A stretch of 15,981 nt of DNA from contig CAJUJI010000058.1 in the NCBI GenBank assembly GCA_910586875.1, positions 1 through 15,981 of the forward strand, written 5' to 3'. Origin of the DNA: an uncultured Anaerotruncus sp. (GTDB lineage: Bacteria > Bacillota > Clostridia > Oscillospirales > Ruminococcaceae). Every line of letters begins with the position of its first letter. The first letter of the stretch is position 1. Shown here piece after piece: positions 7,218 through 13,524 of the stretch. Under the pieces are notes generated by a model that saw only the letters and a program-made list of their open reading frames with translations, was not told the DNA's origin and searched no databases. A program made the translations under genes and the position numbers.

Positions 7218-8186
7218 TCATCCTCCTATCTGCGACATCCCGCGCCTGTTCGCCTGTGGCAGCATTTCTCCGAACCGGTGATGTGCGGGTTTTTGAGCAA
7301 TCGCGCCGCGCATCGCCTGTATGAGCTGCTCATCATCCGCTCCACTGCGCAGCAGCTCACGCAAATCCACCCCATCCTCATATTGCAAGCAGAGCCTTAA
7401 AAAGCCGGTCGCGGTCAGCCGAACCCGATTGCACCGCGCGCAAAAACAGCTGCTGAATGCGCTGATAAATCCGATCTTCCCAAGAAAGCCCTCCAAAGAG
7501 GCATATTCCGCCGGACCGTTGCCCTGCATCTGCGGGCAGACATGCAGTGGCCCATAAGCCTGTTCCAACCGCCGTTTCACCTCGCTTGAGAAAACGCCCT
7601 GCCAATGCGCGCCTGCACCAATCGGCATCAGCTCGATAAAGCGCACATCCAGCGGCCAGCGCTGCGCCAGCTTTGCCAGCGGCACAATCTGTTCCAGCGT
7701 TTCAGGGGTGGGGACGCAGTTCAGCCGGAGCGCAAGCCCCGCCTTTTGTGCAATAAGGATGGCGTCCAATACCATACTGAGCTCCCCACCGCGGGTGATC
7801 TGCCGGTATTGCGCCGCATCCAATGTGTCCAGGCTGATATTGACCCTGTCCAGCCCTGCATCGGCCAACCTCTGTGCCAGCTCACCCAGCAAAATTGCAT
7901 TGGTGGTCAGCGTCACCTGCCGGATGCCGTCCAGCGCCTTGAGCTTAGCCACCAATGTTTCTATCCCTCTGCGCAGCAACGGCTCGCCGCCGGTCAGTTT
8001 TATGCGGTCGATCCCCAGTTCCGAGGCACACCTACAGACCCGCACAAGCTCTTCATAGCTGAGCAGGCTGCTGTGAGGGAGCAATGGCGCCCCCTCTTTG
8101 GGCATACAATACACACAGCGCAGATTACACCGGTCGGTGACGCTCAGGCGCAGATACTCGATCCGGCGTCCCAGCTGATCGATCAT
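7218..8186 (-). CDS. moaA: GTP 3',8-cyclase MoaA
   Basis: A 322-residue radical SAM enzyme that starts molybdopterin synthesis from GTP, working with MoaC to make cyclic pyranopterin monophosphate. The N-terminal cluster ligands are C20, C24 and C27 (CNLRCVYC). The second 4Fe-4S cluster, which binds GTP, has C249, C252 and C266 (CARC...C). The protein ends in MSQIGG; the terminal double glycine is conserved and needed in MoaA. Length is normal. The start at 8186 is preferred because AGAGGA lies 6 bases upstream and the next residues match the family N terminus; the 33-residue upstream extension does not. Its ATG overlaps the moaC stop by four bases. Confidence 0.96.
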   Translation of the reverse strand: MIDQLGRRIEYLRLSVTDRCNLRCVYCMPKEGAPLLPHSSLLSYEELVRVCRCASELGIDRIKLTGGEPLLRRGIETLVAKLKALDGIRQVTLTTNAILLGELAQRLADAGLDRVNISLDTLDAAQYRQITRGGELSMVLDAILIAQKAGLALRLNCVPTPETLEQIVPLAKLAQRWPLDVRFIELMPIGAGAHWQGVFSSEVKRRLEQAYGPLHVCPQMQGNGPAEYASLEGFLGKIGFISAFSSCFCARCNRVRLTATGFLRLCLQYEDGVDLRELLRSGADDEQLIQAMRGAIAQKPAHHRFGEMLPQANRRGMSQIGG

Positions 8187-8671
8187 GTTTGTTCCTCTCC
8201 AAACCGGAACACGCCCGAACGTCCACCCGCCTTTTCCACCAGATGAATATTGCCCAATGTCATCCCGCGGTCCAACGCCTTGCACATATCATAGATGGTC
8301 AGCAGCGCCGCAGAAACACCTGTCAGCGCCTCCATTTCCACACCGGTACGACCGGTCAAACCCGTGGTACAGACCGCCTCAATCTCGCAGTTTTCCGCCA
8401 GCAATGTAAAGGTCACCGTACAGCTGGTAATCGGCAGCGGATGACAAAGCGGGATCAGCTCCGCGGTGCGCTTAGCCGCCATAATGCCCGCGATCTGCGC
8501 GACCCCCAGCACATCTCCCTTTTTCACCGCTCCATCCCGAACCGCAGCAAACGTCTGCGCATTCATTCGGATGCGCCCACAAGCGGTCGCTGTGCGTTTT
8601 GTGACCGCCTTTTCGGAGACATCCACCATCACTGCGTTGCCTTCGGAATCGATGTGGGTGAAATCCGCCAT
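8183..8671 (-). CDS. moaC: Cyclic pyranopterin monophosphate synthase MoaC
   Basis: A 162-residue protein of family length. It carries ELIPLCHPLPIT with H77, and D128-M-C-K131 in IYDMCKALDRGM, exactly the numbering of the active-site residues of the E. coli enzyme, then VEKAGGRSG near the end. It converts the MoaA product into cyclic pyranopterin monophosphate as a hexamer. ATG at 8671 shares one base with the stop of the moeA-like gene (TAATG), preceded by AAAGGGG; an in-frame GTG nine bases earlier is less likely. Confidence 0.96.
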   Translation of the reverse strand: MADFTHIDSEGNAVMVDVSEKAVTKRTATACGRIRMNAQTFAAVRDGAVKKGDVLGVAQIAGIMAAKRTAELIPLCHPLPITSCTVTFTLLAENCEIEAVCTTGLTGRTGVEMEALTGVSAALLTIYDMCKALDRGMTLGNIHLVEKAGGRSGVFRFGEEQT

Positions 8672-9696
8672 TATACACACCCCTTTCCAAAGCCGCAGTT
8701 TGGGAAATGGCAGCTTTCACAGCTTAGGCAGAGTCCTCCGTTTCCCAAGCGCGCCAAATCCGCGGCCGTGACCGGCACGTCCGCCATCAGTCTTGGCAGC
8801 ACCAAATCAAAAATTGTGCGCTTTGCATACATGGCGCAGCCCGGCAGTCCGACCACCGGCTTGCCGTCCAAATAGGAAAGCAGGAACATTGCGCCCGGCA
8901 GCACTGGTGCGCCATAGCTGACCACCTGGGCACCTGATCTGCGAATCGCAGCCGGTGTGCGGTCGTCTGGGTCCACACTCATACCGCCGGTACAGACCAC
9001 CAGCTGCGCCCCCTGCGCAAAAAACGCATGGATTGCCGCGGTAATCTGCTCCGGCTGGTCGCCGCAAAGGGTTATTCCCAAAATCTCCCCACCGAATGCT
9101 TGCAGCTTTTCTGCAACCACCGGCGAAAAGGTGTCCTCAATTCGCCCATAAAACACCTCATTGCCGGTTGTAACAATACCGCATTTTTTCTTTTGGTAGG
9201 GCAGCACTCGCAGCAATGGCTGGCCGCCCGCAAGCTCCTGTGCTTGCTGAAGCTTTTGCTGTGCAATGGTCAGCGGAATCACCCGCATCCCCGCCAGCTT
9301 ATCCCCTTTGCAAACCGGCTGATGATTGCTGCGGGTGGCAATCATCAGCTCTCCCAGGCTGTTGATTGCATCCAACCGCTGCACATCCACACAGAATAGG
9401 CCGTCTATCTCGGAGGAGAGCTCGATTTTGCCCTCTTTGATGGAGGACTCCTTCATCCAGCTATTTTTACACAGATCACAGAGCATCCGCGCGCCCTCAT
9501 CTTCGTGCAGCATTCCCTCCTGCTTCTCCCAGATGTACAAAAAATCCTTTCCCATCGAAAGCAATACAGGGATGTCCTGCTCCGTAACCACATGTCCCTT
9601 GCGAAAACGGGCGTCCTTGGTCACTCCACGGATAATTTGGGTCATGTCCTGGCAAAGAATATGGCCGACCGCTTCGGTTGTTTTTATCAGCTTCAT
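8671..9696 (-). CDS. MoeA-like molybdopterin-binding protein with cysteine-rich tail
   Basis: A 341-residue protein. Residues about 170-310 form a MoCF-binding (MoeA/MogA) domain with VGIVTTGNEVFYGRI, VCTGGMSVDPDDRTP and GLPGCAMYAKRTIFDLVLPR. The N-terminal half starts LIKTTEAVGHILCQDMTQI, like the first MoeA domain, but is shorter than in true MoeA (about 400 residues). The C terminus has C323, C326, C329, C334 and C340 in a C-x2-C-x2-C-x4-C-x5-C pattern, not found in E. coli MoeA and suggestive of a metal or Fe-S site. The likely role is molybdenum insertion or cofactor handling for a dedicated enzyme; I know relatives from Clostridia beside molybdenum hydroxylase genes. Nothing else in the window would supply canonical MoeA. 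GGAGG stands 7 bases before the ATG. Confidence 0.88.
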   Translation of the reverse strand: MKLIKTTEAVGHILCQDMTQIIRGVTKDARFRKGHVVTEQDIPVLLSMGKDFLYIWEKQEGMLHEDEGARMLCDLCKNSWMKESSIKEGKIELSSEIDGLFCVDVQRLDAINSLGELMIATRSNHQPVCKGDKLAGMRVIPLTIAQQKLQQAQELAGGQPLLRVLPYQKKKCGIVTTGNEVFYGRIEDTFSPVVAEKLQAFGGEILGITLCGDQPEQITAAIHAFFAQGAQLVVCTGGMSVDPDDRTPAAIRRSGAQVVSYGAPVLPGAMFLLSYLDGKPVVGLPGCAMYAKRTIFDLVLPRLMADVPVTAADLARLGNGGLCLSCESCHFPNCGFGKGCV

Positions 9697-9728
9697 AAGG
9701 CGACCTCCCCCTTGTCGTCTTCCGTAAG

Positions 9729-9737
9729 ATCATAGCA
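9729..9737 (-). promoter_or_regulatory. Possible internal extended -10 promoter before the moeA-like gene
   Basis: On the minus strand TGC-TATGAT lies between the hairpin at 9741-9765 and the ribosome binding site of the moeA-like gene, about 33 bases before its ATG. The same TGCTATGAT occurs in the helicase promoter. No good -35 is seen. It could let the cofactor genes be expressed apart from guaD. Confidence 0.3.
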
Positions 9738-9740
9738 CCG

Positions 9741-9765
9741 CTGGCGGCAGAATCTCTGCCGCCAG
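9741..9765 (-). repeat. Perfect hairpin between guaD and the moeA-like gene
   Basis: CTGGCGGCAG and CTGCCGCCAG are exact reverse complements around a 5-base loop. No T run follows on the minus strand, so it is unlikely to be a strong intrinsic terminator. It may slow polymerase, or protect or process the mRNA at the only sizeable gap (80 bases) in the guaD-mod run. Confidence 0.6.
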
Positions 9766-9776
9766 GTAGACATTTA

Positions 9777-11060
9777 TCAAAGGTCCACAGCCTGCCCTGC
9801 CACAAACTTTGCGTAGACATTCCGCTCGTCCGACAGATACACCAGCCGCTCCAACCGCTCTATCAAGCTCATCGGCTGCGGATGCGGCAAATTTTCATCA
9901 TCCAGCACCACCGCATCACATTCGTAGCCTTCTTCAAATGAGCCTACCTTCCCAAAGAATGCGCCGCCGCCCTTTGTTCCCAGATAGAATGCCTCCGCGA
10001 CCGACAGCGGCTTTAAGCGATCATCCAACAGCCGCCAGCGCAGGTTGCTCGCCTGAATTGCATCCACCATTGCGCGGAATACCGAGAGGTGCGCACCTCC
10101 TGCGATATCCGTGCCCAAACCGACCCGCATTTTGCGGTTAAGATAGGTCCGCACCGGTGCGACGCCGGAGCAAATATTGGTATTGGACTGCGCACAGATT
10201 GCCACAAACACCCCATTATTTTGCATCGCGTCGATCTCTTCCTCTGGGCAATGGACACAATGCGCCATAATGGTTGGGCATCCCTCGCCGCCGAACAGTC
10301 CATACCGGCTGTATGTTTCCCCATAATTGCGGGTGTCCGGACACAGCTCTTGCACCAGCGCAATTTCGCTCCCATTTTCCGATAGGTGAGACTGCACCGG
10401 CACACCGGTTTCCCGCTGCAACCGCCCCAGCCGCTCCATCAGCGCGTCGGTGCAGGACGGGGTAAACCGCGGTGTGATAATCGGCGCCACATTCTGGAAC
10501 CGGCCGCGGGTTTGCGCAATCCATAGGGCGGTATCCTCTGCCGCAGCCGCGGCGGACGCTTCACGCAGATAATCCGGACTGTTGCGGTCCATATTCAGCT
10601 TGCCCACCAGCGCCTTTACGCCTCTGCTGCGCTCCAGCAGCTCCATCAGCAGTTCGGTTGCCTCCCGATGGATAGTCGCGAACAGTGAAATACGGGTGGT
10701 CGCGCTGCGCGCCAGATCGCGGACAAAAATTTCATAAGCCCTTTGGGCATAGTCCAAATCGGCATATTTTGCTTCCTCCGGAAAGGTGTGGACATTCAGC
10801 CAATCAAGCAGCTCCATATCCATCCCCAGCCCGCGGTAGGTGTACTGCGGTGCGTGCATATGTAAATCTACCAAACCCGGGATGATCAACCGATCGCCAT
10901 AATCCCGCAGCTCCAGCCCAGAGAAGCGTTCTGGCAGCTGTGCAAACACGCCGCTGACCGTTCCGTTCTCGCAAACCAGATAATGGTCCGGTAGCGCTGT
11001 TATCTCATTGAGCTGTGTGCTGTAAAGTAAATTTCCCTTTAAAACCACACTATTTCCCAT
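9777..11060 (-). CDS. guaD: Guanine deaminase
   Basis: A 427-residue cytoplasmic amidohydrolase converting guanine to xanthine and ammonia. Metal ligands are seen as H67 and H69 in PGLVDLHMHAPQ, H225 with catalytic E228 in SHLSEN, H267/H270 in AHCVH and D318 in GLGTDIAGG. The APQ after HMH, DRNSPDYLRE (158-167) and IITPRFTPSC (194-203) are typical of guanine deaminases rather than of cytosine or chlorohydrolase relatives. Length fits the family (about 420-450). AGGAGG lies 5 bases before the ATG. It is the first gene of the molybdenum run and is divergent from a GntR regulator. Xanthine, its product, is the substrate of xanthine dehydrogenase, a molybdenum enzyme, which gives a reason for the linkage. 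Confidence 0.92.
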   Translation of the reverse strand: MGNSVVLKGNLLYSTQLNEITALPDHYLVCENGTVSGVFAQLPERFSGLELRDYGDRLIIPGLVDLHMHAPQYTYRGLGMDMELLDWLNVHTFPEEAKYADLDYAQRAYEIFVRDLARSATTRISLFATIHREATELLMELLERSRGVKALVGKLNMDRNSPDYLREASAAAAAEDTALWIAQTRGRFQNVAPIITPRFTPSCTDALMERLGRLQRETGVPVQSHLSENGSEIALVQELCPDTRNYGETYSRYGLFGGEGCPTIMAHCVHCPEEEIDAMQNNGVFVAICAQSNTNICSGVAPVRTYLNRKMRVGLGTDIAGGAHLSVFRAMVDAIQASNLRWRLLDDRLKPLSVAEAFYLGTKGGGAFFGKVGSFEEGYECDAVVLDDENLPHPQPMSLIERLERLVYLSDERNVYAKFVAGQAVDL

Positions 11061-11092
11061 CTGTTCCTCCTGTTGCTCACCCGTCGCCCTGC

Positions 11093-11121
11093 TTGTCTTT
11101 TGGGGCTATTTCGAGTATAAT
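11093..11121 (+). promoter_or_regulatory. Candidate distal promoter of the GntR regulator
   Basis: TTGTCT (11093-11098), a 17-base spacer and a perfect -10 TATAAT (11116-11121). It would give a leader of about 120 bases and face the guaD promoter, so the two transcripts would overlap at their 5' ends. Confidence 0.4.
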
Positions 11122-11155
11122 GATCCTATCCAACGATTTCGTAAGACACGGTCTT

Positions 11156-11184
11156 TTGATGCTTTAAAGCATTTCAATTATAAG
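11156..11184 (+). promoter_or_regulatory. Candidate proximal promoter of the GntR regulator
   Basis: TTGATG (11156-11161), a 17-base spacer and TATAAG (11179-11184), with a leader of about 58 bases. Most of its spacer is the palindrome at 11159-11172, and its -10 overlaps the guaD -10 on the other strand, so one bound repressor could block both. Confidence 0.4.
11159..11172. promoter_or_regulatory. Palindromic operator candidate between guaD and gntR
   Basis: ATGCTTTAAAGCAT is a perfect 14-base palindrome. A further half-site AAGCAT occurs at 11182-11187, 15 bases from the AAGCAT of the palindrome. The site would cover the guaD transcription start and the spacer of the proximal gntR promoter. 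The adjacent GntR protein is the natural candidate to bind it; this is inference. Confidence 0.5.
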
Positions 11185-11204
11185 CATAGCGCAAATTGCT
11201 GCAA
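11177..11204 (-). promoter_or_regulatory. Promoter of the guaD-mod run
   Basis: On the minus strand a -35 TTGCAG (11204-11199), a 16-base spacer and a perfect -10 TATAAT (11182-11177). The leader to the guaD ATG is about 110 bases. I see no purine or Moco riboswitch core and no terminator-like hairpin in that leader. Confidence 0.6.
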
Positions 11205-11248
11205 AAAGCAAGCGCGCCCATTCTGCGCACCCGAAAAGAGGTTTTTCC

Positions 11249-11995
11249 ATGTCCACCTATGCGTTTTCCTGCCCTGGCGGGAATTTGATGTCCACCCAGG
11301 TTAGCTTTTTGCTGATCAAAGAGCTCAAGGAGGGGATTTTTTCCACCAGTGAGCGCCTTCCCTCCGAGGTCGAGCTATCCGAACGTCTGGGCGTGAGCCG
11401 AACAGTTGTCCGCGATGCACTCTCCGATTTGGAGCGTGAAGGCTTTGTCGAGCGGGTGCGCGGCATTGGCACGGTCATCAACCGTGAGATTGTCAATCTG
11501 CACAGCCGCCTGGATCTCAAGCTGGAATACAACGAGCTGATTCTCGGCTGTGGATGCCAGCCAGCCAGCGACAGCATTCTGCTGCGCATCGAACCGGCCG
11601 GCGAGCTGTTTGCCAGCAAACTGAAAATCGCCCCTACCGATCAGGTGCTTGTCTGTGAAAAGCGGGTGCTCGCCGACCGCACGCCGGTCATCTACTCAAT
11701 AGACCGGCTGCCGCTTGCACTGTTTGATAGCATCCACTATTCCGATATCGACTGGTCAATGCCGATCTTTGACATTCTGGACCGTTACTGTGGCCTGTCG
11801 GTGATCACCGACATTGCACAGGTTTGTGCGACCAATGCCACCCCCGCTATCCGGCAAAAGCTCCAGGTGTCCGACACAGAAGCACTGATCCTGCTGGATG
11901 AGACCGGCTACTGCAAGCTTAGCCGGCCGGTGATGCACTCCTACGAATTTTACACTAACTTTTTTGGATTTACGATGCTGCGCAAAAAGTTCTAG
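11249..11995 (+). CDS. GntR-family transcriptional regulator with UTRA ligand domain
   Basis: A 248-residue DNA-binding protein. The winged helix lies at about residues 18-78: IKELKEGIFSTSERLPSEVE, then LSERLGVSRTVVRDALSDLE and GFVERVRGIGTVI, the classic GntR helix-turn-helix and wing. The C-terminal part (ILLRIEPAGE, VCEKRVLADRTPVIYSIDRL, ALILLDETGY, HSYEFYTNFFGF) matches the UTRA domain of the HutC subfamily, which senses small molecules. AGAGG stands 7 bases before ATG 11249; ATG 11288 is a possible but weaker start. Divergence from guaD suggests it controls that operon in response to a purine or related metabolite; the ligand is not known. Its stop overlaps the stop of the convergent small gene at 11992. 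Confidence 0.9.
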   Translation: MSTYAFSCPGGNLMSTQVSFLLIKELKEGIFSTSERLPSEVELSERLGVSRTVVRDALSDLEREGFVERVRGIGTVINREIVNLHSRLDLKLEYNELILGCGCQPASDSILLRIEPAGELFASKLKIAPTDQVLVCEKRVLADRTPVIYSIDRLPLALFDSIHYSDIDWSMPIFDILDRYCGLSVITDIAQVCATNATPAIRQKLQVSDTEALILLDETGYCKLSRPVMHSYEFYTNFFGFTMLRKKF

Positions 11996-12129
11996 TCCTT
12001 GTTGCCTAACCTTGCCAATAGCGCTACAAGCCCCATAATCAGCAAGATAACTGCAAAAATCCCTGACATTCCAAGTCCCATAATTTCCAGCGAAATCCAA
12101 AAATTATGCATTGCGACGCTGCTGAACAT
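11992..12129 (-). CDS. Small membrane protein, decarboxylase gamma (OadG-like) subunit
   Basis: A 45-residue protein, easily missed by length cut-offs. It has one membrane span (GLGMSGIFAVILLIMGLVAL) after HNFWISLEI and ends in RLGNKD. The G-L/M-G-M-x-x-I/V-F-x-V-L-x-L-x pattern matches the N-terminal membrane anchor of OadG/MmdD/GcdC-type small subunits of Na+-pump decarboxylases. The hydrophilic tail those proteins use to contact the carboxyltransferase is missing. AGGAGGA lies 5 bases before the ATG, and the gene begins 28 bases after the beta-subunit stop, so translation and cotranscription are very likely. It could stabilise the beta subunit. It ends within the stop codon of the convergent GntR gene. 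Confidence 0.8.
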   Translation of the reverse strand: MFSSVAMHNFWISLEIMGLGMSGIFAVILLIMGLVALLARLGNKD

Positions 12130-12157
12130 ACAAATCCTCCTTATCCATTATTGCTGC

Positions 12158-13294
12158 TTATACAAACCGTGGGATCAGATACAGAATAATGCCTCCTGCG
12201 ATGACCGAACCGATCTGTCCTGCCACATTCGCACCGATTGCGTGCATCAGCAGGTGATTTTGCTTATCCTCTGCCAGCGCCATTTTCTGGATCACGCGCG
12301 CCGACATCGGGAAGGCAGAAATTCCTGCTGCACCAATCATCGGGTTCACCTTATCCTTGAGGAACAGGTTCATCAGCTTTGCAACTAACACACCGCCAAT
12401 GCTGTCAAATACAAACGCAATCAACCCCAGACACATAATCAGCAGGGTTTCCAGCTGTACAAAATCCTTTGCCTGCATAGAAAAGGAGATGGTAATACCC
12501 AACAGCAATGTAATGATATTTGCAAATTCGTTCTGTGCCGTTTTAGAAAGTGAGTCCAACACACCGCACTCCCGCAGCAGATTGCCAAACATCAAAAAGC
12601 CCACCAATGATACCGACATCGGCGCAATCAAGCCCGCGATTACCGTAACCAGAATTGGAAAGAGGATACGTGTCCTTTTGGAAATCGACTTTGGGTTGTA
12701 GGGCATCCGAATTTTGCGCTCCTTCTCGGTGGTGACCAAGCGGATCGCAAACGGCTGAATAATCGGCACCAGTGCCATGTAGGAATAGGCTGCAACTGCA
12801 ATTGCGCCCATATACCGCGATTTGAAAATCTGTGAAACCATAATAGCGGTAGGGCCATCTGCGGCGCCGATAATGCCGATAGATGCCGCGTCCTTCAAAT
12901 CAAATCCCAACAGACAGGCCAGTGAGACGGTAAAGAAAATTCCAAACTGCGCCGCGGCACCAAAGATCATCATTTTGGGATTGGAAAGCAGCGGCCCAAA
13001 ATCAATCATCGCGCCGATTCCGATAAACAGCAGAATAGGCAGTGCCTCAGACGCCTCAATCGTGGTGCGAAAGAGCCATTGGATGATTCCCTGTGCCTCG
13101 ATGCCGCCCTCTAGCACCTGGTCTAGTACGCCTGTTAGCGGCAGATTCACCAGAATTGCACCAAAGCCCATTGGCAACAGCAGCGCTGGCTCAAAGCCCT
13201 TTTGAATCGCCAGATAAATCAGCAGTCCACCAATGCCATACATTAGAATTTGCGCTGGCCCGATTGCCAGAAGCCCAGACAATAAAAAATCCAT
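12158..13294 (-). CDS. Na+-translocating decarboxylase beta subunit (OadB/GcdB/MmdB family)
   Basis: A 378-residue polytopic membrane protein, the typical length of the GcdB/MmdB group. It has about ten hydrophobic segments and the family signature GIIGAADGPTAIMVSQIF, where D146 corresponds to the Na+-site aspartate of OadB, plus AAGISAFPMSARVIQ and LLMHAIGANVAGQIGSVIAGG near the end. In known complexes this subunit decarboxylates carboxybiotin and exports Na+. Which acyl-CoA or keto acid is used depends on the alpha subunit, and neither alpha nor a biotin carrier is in the window. I chose ATG 13294 (AGGAG 8 bases upstream) over an in-frame GTG at 13303 lying within the spacing. Transcription passes the regulated leader at 13334-13450. 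Confidence 0.93.
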   Translation of the reverse strand: MDFLLSGLLAIGPAQILMYGIGGLLIYLAIQKGFEPALLLPMGFGAILVNLPLTGVLDQVLEGGIEAQGIIQWLFRTTIEASEALPILLFIGIGAMIDFGPLLSNPKMMIFGAAAQFGIFFTVSLACLLGFDLKDAASIGIIGAADGPTAIMVSQIFKSRYMGAIAVAAYSYMALVPIIQPFAIRLVTTEKERKIRMPYNPKSISKRTRILFPILVTVIAGLIAPMSVSLVGFLMFGNLLRECGVLDSLSKTAQNEFANIITLLLGITISFSMQAKDFVQLETLLIMCLGLIAFVFDSIGGVLVAKLMNLFLKDKVNPMIGAAGISAFPMSARVIQKMALAEDKQNHLLMHAIGANVAGQIGSVIAGGIILYLIPRFV

Positions 13295-13333
13295 AAATAG
13301 CACTCCTCTCTTATTTTAGGGAAGACGAACAAA

Positions 13334-13367
13334 AAGACCTGTGTTCTCCGAAAAGAACACAGGTCTT
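13334..13367 (-). terminator. Attenuator hairpin in the leader of the decarboxylase genes
   Basis: A perfect 14-pair stem (13367-13354 with 13347-13334) around a 6-base loop, followed on the minus strand by TTTGTTCG (a five-T run if the two outer A-T pairs are left open). It lies 40 bases before the start codon and after the promoter, so it would end transcription before the gene. Its 5' arm begins AAGACCTG, which can also pair with CAGG next to the GGGGAGTAG block, giving mutually exclusive folds. Confidence 0.8.
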
Positions 13368-13450
13368 GTCATTTCAAGCTAAACCATGACGCTATGACGC
13401 GCCCGAGATGTTGATTTAACTGCGCAAGCTGCGCCGACTACTCCCCTGGT
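13361..13450 (-). ncRNA. Candidate metal-ion riboswitch (yybP-ykoY-like) upstream of the beta subunit
   Basis: The minus-strand leader contains GGGGAGTAG (13446-13438), the hallmark of the yybP-ykoY Mn2+ riboswitch, and ends in CAAGACC (13368-13362), matching the conserved 3' end of that class as I recall it. Between them lie a GCGCA/TGCGC hairpin, CAACATCTCGGGCG, and GTTTAGC. CAGG/CCTG can close the aptamer, and the CCTG side is also the terminator's 5' arm. Ligand binding would then prevent termination (an ON switch). The inner helices do not fit the Mn2+ consensus cleanly by eye. A sodium-responsive class would suit the downstream gene, so the ligand is open. That this is a regulated leader is more certain than its class. 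Confidence 0.55.
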
Positions 13451-13477
13451 ATCCTATTTTCCATGCGCTTTGACTAG

Positions 13478-13506
13478 ACTATATCATGAAATTATCGGCT
13501 TGTCAA
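13478..13506 (-). promoter_or_regulatory. Promoter of the decarboxylase beta/gamma genes
   Basis: A perfect -35 TTGACA (13506-13501), a 17-base spacer and -10 TATAGT (13483-13478). This is the best promoter in the window and starts only about 18 bases after the chemoreceptor stop. The predicted start near 13471 is about 20 bases before the riboswitch candidate. Confidence 0.8.
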
Positions 13507-13524
13507 TTAGACTCCCCTATTTTT

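Noticed and set aside
8187..8285. 33-residue N-terminal extension of MoaA
   Set aside because: It overlaps the moaC coding end, has no ribosome binding site, and MoaA proteins begin close to the residues encoded from 8186.
7605..8875. Long plus-strand open frames (213 and 228 codons) opposite moaA, moaC and the end of the moeA-like gene
   Set aside because: They mirror conserved minus-strand enzymes, have low-complexity composition and no clear ribosome binding site or domain.
11061..11176. Possible purine or Moco riboswitch in the guaD leader
   Set aside because: I looked for purine-aptamer core pairs and for a terminator or sequester hairpin, and found neither; the 14-base palindrome is better explained as a DNA operator.
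13368..13450. Leader peptide or T-box type attenuation instead of a riboswitch
   Set aside because: No short ORF with repeated codons is apparent, no T-box motif is present, and the GGGGAGTAG and CAAGACC blocks point to an aptamer.
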